Source of the DNA: Poriferisphaera corsica
GTDB lineage: Bacteria; Planctomycetota; Phycisphaerae; Phycisphaerales; Phycisphaeraceae
Length of the DNA: 64,000 bases
Reading direction: 5' to 3'
NCBI RefSeq assembly: GCF_007747445.1
Contig: NZ_CP036425.1
Coordinates: 1,968,175-2,032,174, forward strand
Below the pieces are notes generated by a model. That model was not told the origin of the DNA, ran no database searches, and worked only from the letters and a program-made list of their open reading frames with translations. A program made the position numbers and the translations under genes. Position 1 is the stretch's first letter. Each line of letters opens with the position of its first letter. Below, piece by piece: positions 10,077-18,252 of this stretch.

Positions 10077-10919
10077 TCATTCGCTCTGGTTGATCGTCAG
10101 CACCAGATTCCCACTCCCGGATCGGAATCCCTCCAGATCCACCGAAACATACGTATACCCCGCTGCTTTCACCACCCCGATCACGCGCTGCCTCAGATCC
10201 ACATCCCCCACGACCCTCACCAGGTCATCCTGATTCAATTCCACCCTCGCAACATCTTCGTGATGCCTCACACGGAACGCTCTCATCCCGAGTGACCGGA
10301 GTCCTCGCTCCGCACCCTCAACCCGCTCCAGCCGTTCCTTCGTTACAGGCACCCCATACGGGATTCGCGACGATAAACACGCTGCTGCTGGCTTATCCCA
10401 GCTCTGAATCCCGACCAACTTCGCAATCTCACGCACATCCCGCTTATCCATCCCTGCCTCCACCAACGGGCTCACCACCTTCGCCTCTTCCGCCGCCTTC
10501 AAGCCCGGCCGGTAATCCCCCAAATCATCCAAATTCGTCCCATTCGCCACCCATTCTGTTCCCCGCATTTCTGCCACTTGTTCGACCGATTCATACAAAT
10601 GTGATTTGCAAAAATAGCACCGGTCTCCCTCATTCCGCACATATCCCGCATCATCCATTTCCCCCGGCTTCGCCACCACCAAATCAATATCATGACGTGC
10701 TGCAATCGCGACAGCCTCCTCCAATTCATACCTTGGCAAGGACGGTGAATCCGCAATCACCGCCACCCCCTTTGTCTTACCCAGTACCTGCCGAGCAACG
10801 ACCGCGATTAGCGTCGAATCGATCCCACCCGAATAAGCCGTCAAAAGCGACCCATATCCTTCGATCACAAACTGTAGTTTCGCTAATTTTTTCTCAAATT
10901 CATTCTCAGGCATACCCAT
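10077..10919 (-). CDS. larE: ATP-dependent sacrificial sulfur transferase LarE
   Basis: 280 residues. LarE installs sulfur on the pincer nickel cofactor precursor of lactate racemase. The PP-loop SGGIDS is at 30-35, and the conserved AACLSSRIPYG has its Cys at 181, the position matching the sulfur-donor Cys of characterised LarE. An extra CYFCK pair (C101, C104) is present. An alternative start at the third residue (10913) is equally possible. No larA, larB or larC is present in this window, so the target enzyme is unseen and a role in another nickel-pincer enzyme is possible. Confidence 0.88.
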   Translation of the reverse strand: MGMPENEFEKKLAKLQFVIEGYGSLLTAYSGGIDSTLIAVVARQVLGKTKGVAVIADSPSLPRYELEEAVAIAARHDIDLVVAKPGEMDDAGYVRNEGDRCYFCKSHLYESVEQVAEMRGTEWVANGTNLDDLGDYRPGLKAAEEAKVVSPLVEAGMDKRDVREIAKLVGIQSWDKPAAACLSSRIPYGVPVTKERLERVEGAERGLRSLGMRAFRVRHHEDVARVELNQDDLVRVVGDVDLRQRVIGVVKAAGYTYVSVDLEGFRSGSGNLVLTINQSE

Positions 10920-11084
10920 ATTGTAACAACCTCAAACACCCTATCATCACAGCACTTACATCACCGAAGATTCCCACCATTTCATCCCTAATCTTCAGAG
11001 CGAATTCTCCACAATTCCTCGCCGCGACAAGGCCACAAACTTGCCTTGCGCCGAAAACCTGATATTCTTTTTCACCTACTCATC

Positions 11085-11158
11085 GCACGAGTAGCTCAAT
11101 TGGATAGAGCACTGGTCTACGGAACCAGCGGTTGCAGGTTCGAATCCTGCCTCGTGCA
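11085..11158 (+). tRNA. tRNA-Arg (anticodon ACG)
   Basis: Full cloverleaf. Acceptor GCACGAG (11085-11091) pairs with CTCGTGC (11151-11157), discriminator A. The D arm is GCTC...GAGC. The anticodon arm is CTGGT / ACCAG with loop CTACGGA, so the anticodon is ACG (read as ICG, decoding CGU/CGC/CGA). The T arm is GCAGG TTCGAAT CCTGC. No encoded CCA. No integrase or duplicated tRNA end was seen nearby. Confidence 0.97.
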
Positions 11159-11167
11159 TTAACAGTC

Positions 11168-11196
11168 AAAACCTCTTGCTTTGCAAGAGGTTTTTT
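11168..11196 (+). terminator. Terminator of tRNA-Arg
   Basis: CCTCTTGC / GCAAGAGG stem (11172-11179 and 11183-11190) flanked by AAAA and six T residues, ten bases after the tRNA 3' end. Confidence 0.9.
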
Positions 11197-11246
11197 CATG
11201 CAATCATATCCCCTCCCCTCCCTATTTTACTTAACGATTCAACCCA

Positions 11247-11277
11247 GCCACCGCTGGTGGCGGGGTGTCCCACAATC
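11247..11277. repeat. REP-like palindromic repeat, copy 1
   Basis: Begins with the near-palindrome GCCACCGCTGGTGGC followed by GGGGTGTCC, then YACAATC. The same 31-base unit with one mismatch recurs at 19315-19345 in the same orientation. It lies 42 bases from the end of the zinc-ribbon membrane gene and about 50 bases after the tRNA terminator. Flanks of both copies also share C-rich patches. Multi-copy status elsewhere in the genome is unknown. Confidence 0.7.
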
Positions 11278-11318
11278 TATCACATAATTGCCTGCAATCA
11301 CGCCCCTCCCCTTCAATC

Positions 11319-13037
11319 CTAAGCATTCGCCCATCGCAATTTCCGTATCAATCTCACATTCGCGATCAGACCCCAAATCAGTACCACGCTCACATAGCAC
11401 CCAATCAATATCACAGGCAGTACACTTCGGTTAATCACAAAACTCCCAAACACCACCTTCCCTCCTCTCTCAGCAAACCATCCCAACAACCACGGCCACT
11501 CCAGTTCCATACCCACCCAAAATCCCATCGGCACAGCCGTTAACGCGAATAGCAACACAACTGATCCCCAAACATAACACGATACCTTGTACCCAAGTCC
11601 CAACTGCCCACGCGCTCCAAACAACCCAAACACCCCATTCAAAACCCACGGCCACCACATCTGCCAACCAACCAATAGCAACCCAGCACCAATCACAATC
11701 CCCCATACTCCCTCCCAAACTAATTGCATTTTCGCATCTAAAGAATGTCGAAATCCTCTCCCACCCTCATCGAAAAAGTAGTACCACATATAAATATTCA
11801 TCGCCATTAACGACAAAACTATGGCTATCAAAATCGAACTCAGCATAAACCAATGATGCATCTCATTTACAACCCGAGTGCGCATCAATCTTCCAACCCG
11901 CTTGACTTCAAATAAAAACATCCAAGCTGTCTTCAAGTACCGCCTCACACAATCAATCGGCCTTGCAATTCTTGCCCCATCCATCGGCAAGCCGATCCGG
12001 TGAATCGGCGGCAACGAATCGCAAACATGCTTACCGCATTCGCCACAGACCTTGGCCTCATCATTAACCTTCTCTAAAAACACCTGATATCCGCACTCAT
12101 CGCAATACCCAGGCCACGGCCACGCCTCTCTGAAATACCGCCCCTTCACTCCAATCAATAAAACCATCAACGGCCCGAAAATAATCGGCAAGACCATACT
12201 CGCTTCAATGATCTCATGGTATTGAATCAAGACCCCTCCTTTTGCCAGATGTACTTCTCGCTCAGCCATATACTGCGCTCGATACGCATCTTTTTCCTCC
12301 CGTAAAGTTCCCAACTCCGCATATTGAGCAGTGGTATATCGCCCCCCCGCGGCCTGAACTTTCTTGTTTAACGTTGCAGTTTTTTGAGAAAAAACTCTCC
12401 ATGGCTCCTGATGCATCTGGTGCCAACTTAAAAAATGCTGATGTGTTGCAATATACGGATAGTTAATCAAAAACACGCCAACACAAATCATCAAGGAGAT
12501 GCAAGGCAATACACCTGCGACACGCCGATTTGCTTCACCCCATATTTCCAAAAAGCCCCGCTCATCCCCAACTTTCGCAACACGACAAACAAGCAGTAAC
12601 CCAATCCCCCAAACGCACGGCAAACTCAAAAGTCCAAAACTCACAATACCCAACAACGAAATCAATATTGGCGCATCAAATTTCCCCAAAAATGGTAGGC
12701 CGGTACTGACATTGTGCTGAAACAACTCAGGCATGAACGCCAAAAATCTCCACAGACTCCTCTCCTCATCCAGACTAAAATAACCACGAGGCCAATCACT
12801 GAAGCACATGCCAATAAAAACCAATATCCCCGTACTCAACACGACCAATGGCAATAACCTTAATCGTCCTCCAGACCCATGCATTACTGAGGCTCGATCT
12901 GCCGCATACCTCGGACGCACCCATGACCATAAAAACAACACCCACCAAGTCACGGATTGCGGCGACGCTCGCAATGCTCGCTCGTCTTGATCGATCTCCT
13001 CGACATCTCTCTTTTCATCCACTAGTATTAATTTCAT
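11319..13037 (-). CDS. Multi-pass membrane protein with a zinc-ribbon insert
   Basis: No known function. About 572 residues from the ATG at 13037, preferred over 13049 because GAGG sits six bases upstream. Several hydrophobic segments span about 60-80, 125-155, 180-200 and 280-300, with four or more in the C-terminal half (for example SSILIAIVLSLMAMNIYMWYY). Between the two membrane halves is a CxxC-X15-CxxC ribbon (C316, C319, C335, C338 in the longer numbering; YCDECGY and VCGECGK), of a type frequent in planctomycete membrane proteins. A second, shorter protein of this style lies at 48218-48886. A structured leader with its own terminator lies upstream on the same strand (13148-13420). Confidence 0.75.
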   Translation of the reverse strand: MKLILVDEKRDVEEIDQDERALRASPQSVTWWVLFLWSWVRPRYAADRASVMHGSGGRLRLLPLVVLSTGILVFIGMCFSDWPRGYFSLDEERSLWRFLAFMPELFQHNVSTGLPFLGKFDAPILISLLGIVSFGLLSLPCVWGIGLLLVCRVAKVGDERGFLEIWGEANRRVAGVLPCISLMICVGVFLINYPYIATHQHFLSWHQMHQEPWRVFSQKTATLNKKVQAAGGRYTTAQYAELGTLREEKDAYRAQYMAEREVHLAKGGVLIQYHEIIEASMVLPIIFGPLMVLLIGVKGRYFREAWPWPGYCDECGYQVFLEKVNDEAKVCGECGKHVCDSLPPIHRIGLPMDGARIARPIDCVRRYLKTAWMFLFEVKRVGRLMRTRVVNEMHHWFMLSSILIAIVLSLMAMNIYMWYYFFDEGGRGFRHSLDAKMQLVWEGVWGIVIGAGLLLVGWQMWWPWVLNGVFGLFGARGQLGLGYKVSCYVWGSVVLLFALTAVPMGFWVGMELEWPWLLGWFAERGGKVVFGSFVINRSVLPVILIGCYVSVVLIWGLIANVRLIRKLRWANA

Positions 13038-13147
13038 GCCTTGCCTCATCCAGATAAAACGTCTTGCTATCAGTATGACGCTTTTAAAACCATTCAGATA
13101 CAGGCTTATTCATTTTATTTGTGTCATAGCACCGTGAATGTGCGCAC

Positions 13148-13176
13148 AAAAAAGGGCTCAGCGTTGCACTGAGCCC
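13148..13176 (-). terminator. Strong minus-strand terminator upstream of the zinc-ribbon membrane gene
   Basis: Perfect 8-bp stem GGGCTCAG (13154-13161) / CTGAGCCC (13169-13176) with six T residues following on the minus strand. No minus-strand coding gene ends here, so it must end a non-coding or very short transcript starting in 13180-13560, or act as a leader attenuator for the gene starting at 13037. Confidence 0.85.
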
Positions 13177-13420
13177 TCGAAAGAGGAGGAGGAGGATGAA
13201 AGCTTGTTAAGACCTCTATCACAGCACATCTCGGTGTGGACTGAGGTGGTAGTTGAAGATCTAATCTTGGAGTTCTTTCGTCTGGTTCGCCTCGTCTTCA
13301 ATCGGCTTCCCAGACCGAGTTTCACTCCCGTATGCTCTTCATTATCTTCTTTCGGCTAAAGCGGAAATTACTTTGAATCATTTTCCATTTTTACTGGAAA
13401 ACGCCCATCACCCCTCCCCC
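13177..13420 (-). ncRNA. Candidate structured RNA or 5' leader
   Basis: This stretch between the divergent zinc-ribbon membrane gene and the PilZ gene has no convincing ORF on either strand but is rich in pairing: ACCTC/GAGGT (13212-13216 with 13243-13247, roughly), a small AAGAT-CTA-ATCTT hairpin near 13257-13269, GTCTGG/CCAGAC (about 13280-13315) and TTTTCCA/TGGAAAA (13381-13401). It runs into the terminator at 13148-13176 on the minus strand. No known RNA family was recognised (no SRP, RNase P, tmRNA or 6S signature seen). Boundaries are approximate; the transcript is inferred. Confidence 0.4.
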
Positions 13421-13564
13421 CACCTACAGGCCTTGTCGTAAGCATCCTCCCCACTCCTGCAGGTTCCGCTCTCTGATCCGCACAAAACGCACAGCACGCA
13501 TCACACCACCTTAAATACACCATTGAAGCACCCTTTTTACTCAATTAAATAACCACCTCGGACG

Positions 13565-13966
13565 ATGAAAAAGCTGATCAAAGGGGATATTACGTTACGA
13601 ACCAGATTCACCACTACCGGAAGGATCAGAATGGAACGCCGCAGATTTCAACGTGTGGCGGGGATTGGGGATCTTAACTGCTGTCTTGGCGAAGTCGTCG
13701 ACCTCTCCGCTGGCGGTATGCAAGTTATCCGAAAAGGCAAACAGCCCATTCAGCAAGGCGATTTTGTCAACGGTATGCTCGAACACGATGAAGGCCAAAT
13801 CGATATCCGCGCCCGAGTGGTCTGGGTTCGCAAACTCGGCTTCTTCCGTTGGGCATTCGGCCTCGAGTTCATCGAAATGAACGAGAAAGATCTCGACAAC
13901 CTCGTTCAGCTCGTCGAGTGCGGACATCACGAATGTGTCGGCCCGCGTCTCTGGGCTGCCGCATAA
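13565..13966 (+). CDS. PilZ domain protein
   Basis: 133 residues. PilZ domains bind cyclic di-GMP. The signature is visible: RRRFQR at about 22-27 (RxxxR part) and DLSAGGMQV near 45 (D/NxSxxG part), then the beta-barrel with ARVVWVRKLG and FGLEFIE. The protein is a single domain with a short basic N-terminal tail, so it probably acts as an adaptor on an unknown partner. Ends at a strong convergent terminator. Confidence 0.85.
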   Translation: MKKLIKGDITLRTRFTTTGRIRMERRRFQRVAGIGDLNCCLGEVVDLSAGGMQVIRKGKQPIQQGDFVNGMLEHDEGQIDIRARVVWVRKLGFFRWAFGLEFIEMNEKDLDNLVQLVECGHHECVGPRLWAAA

Positions 13967-13986
13967 GCCACTAAACAATCAACAAA

Positions 13987-14019
13987 AAGCAGGCTCGTAT
14001 TAATTATACGAGCCTGCTT
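13987..14019. terminator. Bidirectional terminator between the PilZ gene and cimA
   Basis: A 14-bp perfect stem, 13987-14000 with 14006-14019 (AAGCAGGCTCGTAT and its complement), five-base loop, A run before and T-rich run after, between convergent stops. Confidence 0.9.
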
Positions 14020-14043
14020 CTTATTTTCTATTCTCAGATTAGA

Positions 14044-15666
14044 TCAGACGCAAAGCGTCTCAGCTTTCGCCTCAATCAAATGATACGCAAACGCGTCCGT
14101 GAGTGCTTCCCATGAAGCATCAACGATATTCTCATTCACACCCACAGTTGTAAAGTGACGCAGTGTTTCCTGATTCTCATCTCTTACTGCAAACTCGATC
14201 ATAACGCGTACTTTCGCAGCAGTCCCTTCGTTCGGGTTCACAACGCGGACCTTATAGTCCATCAACTTGACATCATGCAACTGCGGATACGCATGCTGCA
14301 GCGCTTTTCGCAGCGCGCCATCCAACGCATTCACCGGGCCATCCCCCTCAGCAACCGTGTGTTCGTAATCATCTCCGACCTTCACCTTGACGATCGCTTC
14401 AGTTGACGATGCATTCCCATTATTCTTCAGGATCACGCAACGATAATGATCCAAATGCCAGAAGTCCGGGCACTGATTCATCGCCTTATAAAGCAGCAAT
14501 TCAAACGACGCTTCCGCCGCCTCAAACTGATACCCCTTGTTTTCCAGTACCTGCACGCGATCCAAAACTTCACGCTGCAAATCGCGATTGTTCTCAATAT
14601 CAAATTTTTTACCCAGTGTCGCCGCAATATTCGAAGCGCCCGACAACTCACTCACCAAAATTCGTCTCGAATTCCCCACACTCTCCGGCGTCACATGCTC
14701 ATACGAATGCGCGATCCGCTGAACCGCATGCACATGCATCCCGCCCTTATGGGCAAACGCCCCCGACCCAACATACGGCTGCCCCGGCACCAAATTCTGG
14801 TTCGCAAGCTCATACACATACCGTGATAGCTCTGTCAGATGCAGATTTGAATCTTCGCGCTCAAGCGCCTCAAATCCGAGCTTCAACTTCAAATTCGCCA
14901 CCACCGTGATCAAATCGACATTCCCGCAGCGTTCGCCTATCCCATTGATAGTTCCTTGCACCTGCACCGCACCCGCTCTTACAGCAACCAGCGAGTTTGC
15001 GACAGCCAAGCCACAATCGTTATGTGTATGGATCGCTATATTGGCCTCAGGCAATGTTTCTTTCAGCCTTTTGATCGTCGTCAACACAAACTCTGGCATC
15101 GACCCGCCATTTGTATCACACAGCACCAGCCGCGTTGCACCGCCCGCTAGCGCAGCCTTCAATGTCTGTATTGCATATTCAGGATTCGCCTTGAACCCAT
15201 CAAAGAAATGCTCCGCATCATAAAACACCTGCTCTACATGATCATGACCCGTACAAAACGCAATCGAGTCCTCGATCATTGCCAAGTTCTCTTCACGGCT
15301 TATCCCAAGCACTTCATCAACGTGTAAATCCCATGTCTTTCCTACAATCGTGATCACCGGCGACTTCGAATCGACCAGCGCATTCATCCCCACATCATCC
15401 TTCGCCTTAATCCCTTTTCGACGCGTCATCCCAAAAGCACACACTTTCGCATGCTTCAGATCCAAATCTCTCACCTGCTCAAAGTATGCCACGTCCTTCG
15501 GGTTCGATAGCGGATACCCACCCTCAATATAATCAAACCCAAGCTCGTCCAGCTTTTGTGTAATCTTCAGCTTGTCCACCAGCGATAACGTTACCCCCTC
15601 GCCCTGCGTCCCGTCACGCAGCGTCGTGTCATAGATCTCAATCCGTCTTGGTTGCTCGGTGCTCAT
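14044..15666 (-). CDS. cimA: (R)-citramalate synthase
   Basis: 540 residues from the ATG at 15666; an upstream GTG at 15696 would add ten residues. CimA condenses pyruvate and acetyl-CoA to citramalate, the threonine-independent route to 2-oxobutyrate and isoleucine. YDTTLRDGTQGEG (12-24) is the HMGL catalytic start, EGGYPLSNPKD (48-58) is the CimA-type version of this segment, and HTHNDCGLAVANSL carries the metal-binding His residues. The C-terminal ~130 residues form the LeuA-type allosteric domain. The Ile-rich leader and attenuator just upstream favour CimA over 2-isopropylmalate or homocitrate synthase. Confidence 0.92.
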   Translation of the reverse strand: MSTEQPRRIEIYDTTLRDGTQGEGVTLSLVDKLKITQKLDELGFDYIEGGYPLSNPKDVAYFEQVRDLDLKHAKVCAFGMTRRKGIKAKDDVGMNALVDSKSPVITIVGKTWDLHVDEVLGISREENLAMIEDSIAFCTGHDHVEQVFYDAEHFFDGFKANPEYAIQTLKAALAGGATRLVLCDTNGGSMPEFVLTTIKRLKETLPEANIAIHTHNDCGLAVANSLVAVRAGAVQVQGTINGIGERCGNVDLITVVANLKLKLGFEALEREDSNLHLTELSRYVYELANQNLVPGQPYVGSGAFAHKGGMHVHAVQRIAHSYEHVTPESVGNSRRILVSELSGASNIAATLGKKFDIENNRDLQREVLDRVQVLENKGYQFEAAEASFELLLYKAMNQCPDFWHLDHYRCVILKNNGNASSTEAIVKVKVGDDYEHTVAEGDGPVNALDGALRKALQHAYPQLHDVKLMDYKVRVVNPNEGTAAKVRVMIEFAVRDENQETLRHFTTVGVNENIVDASWEALTDAFAYHLIEAKAETLCV

Positions 15667-15714
15667 AGCGATCTCGTTTTCTTTTGGATTACTCACTCAG
15701 GTCCCAGGCGTCAC

Positions 15715-15740
15715 AAAAAAACCCTACCATCTTGGTAGGG
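15715..15740 (-). terminator. Attenuator terminator in the cimA leader
   Basis: CCCTACCA (minus strand, 15740-15733) pairs perfectly with TGGTAGGG (15729-15722) around a three-base loop, followed by seven T residues (15721-15715). It lies about 50 bases before the cimA ATG and after the leader ORF stop. The same CCCTAC arm can instead pair with GTAGGGC of the leader ORF end (15776-15770). Confidence 0.88.
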
Positions 15741-15769
15741 CTCTAGTTGGTTTATTTGAACGACAACCG

Positions 15770-15786
15770 GCCCTACATCGGGTAGG
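15770..15786 (-). promoter_or_regulatory. Antiterminator/protector segments of the cimA attenuator
   Basis: Segment 1 CCTAC (15786-15782) and segment 2 GTAGG (15776-15772) form a protector hairpin with loop CCGAT. Segment 2 extended, GTAGGGC (15776-15770), is the exact complement of segment 3, GCCCTAC (15741-15735), giving the antiterminator. Segment 3 with segment 4 is the terminator. The leader stop codon TAG (15775-15773) lies inside segment 2, so a ribosome finishing the peptide would mask it and allow termination. Confidence 0.75.
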
Positions 15787-15832
15787 TAATAATAATGGCG
15801 ATGGCGATAATGCTATTATTCGCAGTTGTCAT
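15773..15832 (-). CDS. cimA leader peptide (Ile-rich attenuation peptide)
   Basis: A 19-codon ORF reading MTTANNSIIAIAIIITYPM, with six Ile codons in an eight-codon run (ATT ATC GCC ATC GCC ATT ATT ATT), then a TAG stop. It ends 33 bases before the terminator stem and precedes cimA, an isoleucine-pathway gene. No Shine-Dalgarno sequence precedes it, but the inferred promoter would start the transcript at or within a base or two of the ATG, so it may be translated leaderless. Seen directly: ORF, codon content and alternative pairings. Inferred: ribosome stalling on Ile codons when charged tRNA-Ile is scarce, favouring the antiterminator. Confidence 0.8.
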   Translation of the reverse strand: MTTANNSIIAIAIIITYPM

Positions 15833-15839
15833 AAAAAGA

Positions 15840-15867
15840 ATTGTAACGCTTCTGCAAACCCTAGCAA
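15840..15867 (-). promoter_or_regulatory. Putative sigma-70 promoter of the cimA leader
   Basis: Minus strand: TTGCTA (15867-15862), a 16-base spacer, then TACAAT (15845-15840). These are four and five matches to the -35 and -10 consensus. The start site would fall about seven bases downstream, beside the leader ATG at 15832. Confidence 0.5.
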
Positions 15868-16097
15868 GTTCATCCTACCCTTACACCTGTTAAAACCGCG
15901 CTATCGCCACTTTCCCAACACAGATATCCACCACATCATCAGACCCGTCAGTATCCTGTTCCCCTCTCATCTTGCCATAACCCCTAACCCGACTTCACCC
16001 CCTTTCCTGTCGCATCACAATCGTCCTAAAGCTATAATCGCACACGAGAAACGTTACCTGACATACCTAATTTTTGAGAACCAACCCGCCTGTGTAC

Positions 16098-17243
16098 ATG
16101 GGTTTGGATGCTATGAAAAACCAAAAAAACGACCAACCCCCCCGTGCTGACGATCAGCTCACCACTCATCCCTCAGCCAACTACAGCCTACTCACGCACA
16201 TCACCGCCATCCTCCTCTTCCTCATCACCTTCATCCTCATCACCGTAGGCGGCAACGTCACCTCCCTCGATCAAGGCCTCGCCGTACCCGACGGTTGGAC
16301 GACCTTCGGCCACTGGACACTTATCGCCCCGCCCTCCGTCTGGTGGGAAAATATGGGCACATTCTGGGAGCACTCGCACCGTCTCTTCGGCAACGCCGCA
16401 GGTATCCTCTCCATTGCCCTCGTCCTTCTCGCTTACATCAAACAACGTGATCGCATTTGGCTACCCAACACCGCACTCCTCCTCCTTCTTATGATCGTCG
16501 TCCAAGGCATCATGGGCGTCTACCGCGTCACTGAACTTTCCACTGCCCTCGCCCTCATCCACGGCGTCTTCGGCCAAGTCATCCTCGCCACATGCGTCCT
16601 GCTCGTCGCCGCCACCAGTAAACTTTGGATCAATTACACCAAAAGTTGGAAACCGAATCAGCAGTTAACCCTCAAAACGCTCCGTATCATGAGTCTTCTC
16701 ATGGTCTTCTTCCTGCTCATCCAACTCATCCTCGGTGCAGGCGTTCGTCATTCCAAATCAGCACTCGCAATTCCAGACTTTCCCAAAATGCATGGCGAAT
16801 GGATACCACCACTTACACAAGCCGCCGTCGATGCAAAATTCGATGAATACAAAGCGCAAAAAGTCTTTACGCGTGAATACACAGTCTCCCAAGTTCATCT
16901 CCACCTCACTCACCGACTTCTCGCCTTCTTCATTCTCTTCTTCGGCCTCATCTACTTCATCATGATGCTCAAACAATCTCGCATCTCCCCCATACTCCTC
17001 GGCCCCGCCTTCACCGTCATTAACCTCCTCTTCCTTCAAGTCATCCTCGGCATCCTTGTCATCTGGTCCAATGACTACCCCATCAACGCAACCGTCCATC
17101 AGGCTTGCGGAGCCGCCCTCCTTGCAGCATGTGTCTGGGCCGCCATCCGTATCCATCTCGCAGCAGCCGGTACATATCTACCTCAAACCACGAGCACAAC
17201 CTCCTCCCCGCAAAAGCCCTCCGCACAAGGAGGACTCGCATGA
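16098..17243 (+). CDS. ctaA: Heme A synthase (CtaA/COX15 family)
   Basis: 381 residues from the ATG at 16098; an ATG at 16113 with GGATG upstream is also possible. It oxidises the heme O methyl group to make heme A for aa3-type cytochrome oxidase. About eight membrane helices in two halves, with the paired His motifs EHSHRLFG in the first half and HLTHRLLAFF in the second, plus ATVHQACGAALL near the end. Its stop overlaps the ctaB start (ATGA at 17240), so the two heme steps are translationally coupled. Strongly C-rich codon choice on this strand, shared with ctaB and the ABC gene. Confidence 0.9.
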   Translation: MGLDAMKNQKNDQPPRADDQLTTHPSANYSLLTHITAILLFLITFILITVGGNVTSLDQGLAVPDGWTTFGHWTLIAPPSVWWENMGTFWEHSHRLFGNAAGILSIALVLLAYIKQRDRIWLPNTALLLLLMIVVQGIMGVYRVTELSTALALIHGVFGQVILATCVLLVAATSKLWINYTKSWKPNQQLTLKTLRIMSLLMVFFLLIQLILGAGVRHSKSALAIPDFPKMHGEWIPPLTQAAVDAKFDEYKAQKVFTREYTVSQVHLHLTHRLLAFFILFFGLIYFIMMLKQSRISPILLGPAFTVINLLFLQVILGILVIWSNDYPINATVHQACGAALLAACVWAAIRIHLAAAGTYLPQTTSTTSSPQKPSAQGGLA

Positions 17244-18196
17244 CCCTCGCTGAGCAAAACATCACACAACCATCTATTGAACCATTAGACCAGCCAAGAT
17301 CCATCTTCGCTCGACGTTCTGACTTCATCGAACTCGCCAAAGTCAAGATCACGCGCATGGTCATCATCACCGCCTACATCGGCTACGGCTTCGCCAACGA
17401 TGCAGGCATCTCAAACGCCCAATGGTACGCTAAACTCTTCATCATGCTTCTCGGCGTTGCACTCGCCTGTATGTCCGCTTCCGTACTCAATCAACTCTAC
17501 GAAATCGACACCGACCAACTCATGGATCGCACGAAAAAGCGTCCACTGCCAACCAGCCGCATCTCCAAGACCGAAGCCCTCATCTTCGGCCTCGCCCTCG
17601 GCGTCCTCGGTATCGCCCTCCTCTCGCTATTCACCAACGCCGCCGCCGCACTCCTCTGCCTCTTCACTATCGTCTCCTACGTCCTCATATACACACCCCT
17701 CAAGCGTATTTCTCCCGTAGCACTCCTTGTCGGCGCTATCCCCGGTGCCATGCCCCCCGTCATCGGTTACGCCGCAGGCCTCGAAGGTTCTGGCTTCACC
17801 GTCTTCAATAACACCGGTTGGGCCGCATGGATCATCTTCGGCATCATGTTCGTCTGGCAAGTCCCTCACTTCCTCGCACTCGCCTGGATGTACCGTGATG
17901 ACTACGCCAAAGCCAACATGCCCATGCTCCCCGTCATCGACCCCGACGGCTCACGCACCTTCATGCAGATCCTCATTGGATGCATCACACTCGTCCCACT
18001 CGGACTCCTCCCCACCATGATCGGCATCTCCGGCCTCGCCTACTTCTTTGCCGCACTCATCTGTGGACTCATCTTCCTCTACTACGGCTACAAAGTCGTC
18101 CGCTTCCCCTCAAGACAACACGCACGCACACTCTTTCTCGCCTCACTCGTCTACCTCCCCGTCGTCCTCCTCTTCATGCTCATCGACAAAATGTAA
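17240..18196 (+). CDS. ctaB: Protoheme IX farnesyltransferase (heme O synthase)
   Basis: 318 residues from the ATG at 17240, decided by AAGGAGG nine bases upstream and the 4-base overlap with ctaA; the frame is open further upstream but lacks family sequence. A UbiA-type prenyltransferase that transfers farnesyl to heme B. First Asp-rich motif NQLYEIDTDQLMDRT (84-98) with KRPLP following, second motif YRDDYAKANMPMLP. About nine membrane helices. Works immediately before CtaA in heme A synthesis. Oxidase structural genes are not in this window. Confidence 0.95.
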   Translation: MTLAEQNITQPSIEPLDQPRSIFARRSDFIELAKVKITRMVIITAYIGYGFANDAGISNAQWYAKLFIMLLGVALACMSASVLNQLYEIDTDQLMDRTKKRPLPTSRISKTEALIFGLALGVLGIALLSLFTNAAAALLCLFTIVSYVLIYTPLKRISPVALLVGAIPGAMPPVIGYAAGLEGSGFTVFNNTGWAAWIIFGIMFVWQVPHFLALAWMYRDDYAKANMPMLPVIDPDGSRTFMQILIGCITLVPLGLLPTMIGISGLAYFFAALICGLIFLYYGYKVVRFPSRQHARTLFLASLVYLPVVLLFMLIDKM

Positions 18197-18252
18197 ATCC
18201 CCCCACTCGCCTATCCACTCGCCTCTCAATCATCTATCCATCAGTTAGCCAT

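Noticed and set aside
11085-11200. tRNA-Arg as an integration site
   Set aside because: No integrase, no duplicated 3' tRNA end and no compositional island next to it.
13138-13359. 73-codon plus-strand ORF
   Set aside because: It starts inside the terminator region, has low-complexity Glu codons and no ribosome site; the sequence is better explained as structured RNA on the other strand.
16098-18196. Horizontal transfer of ctaA-ctaB because of extreme C-rich codons
   Set aside because: The C excess fits the general strand skew of this part of the window, including minus-strand genes, so composition alone is not evidence of transfer.
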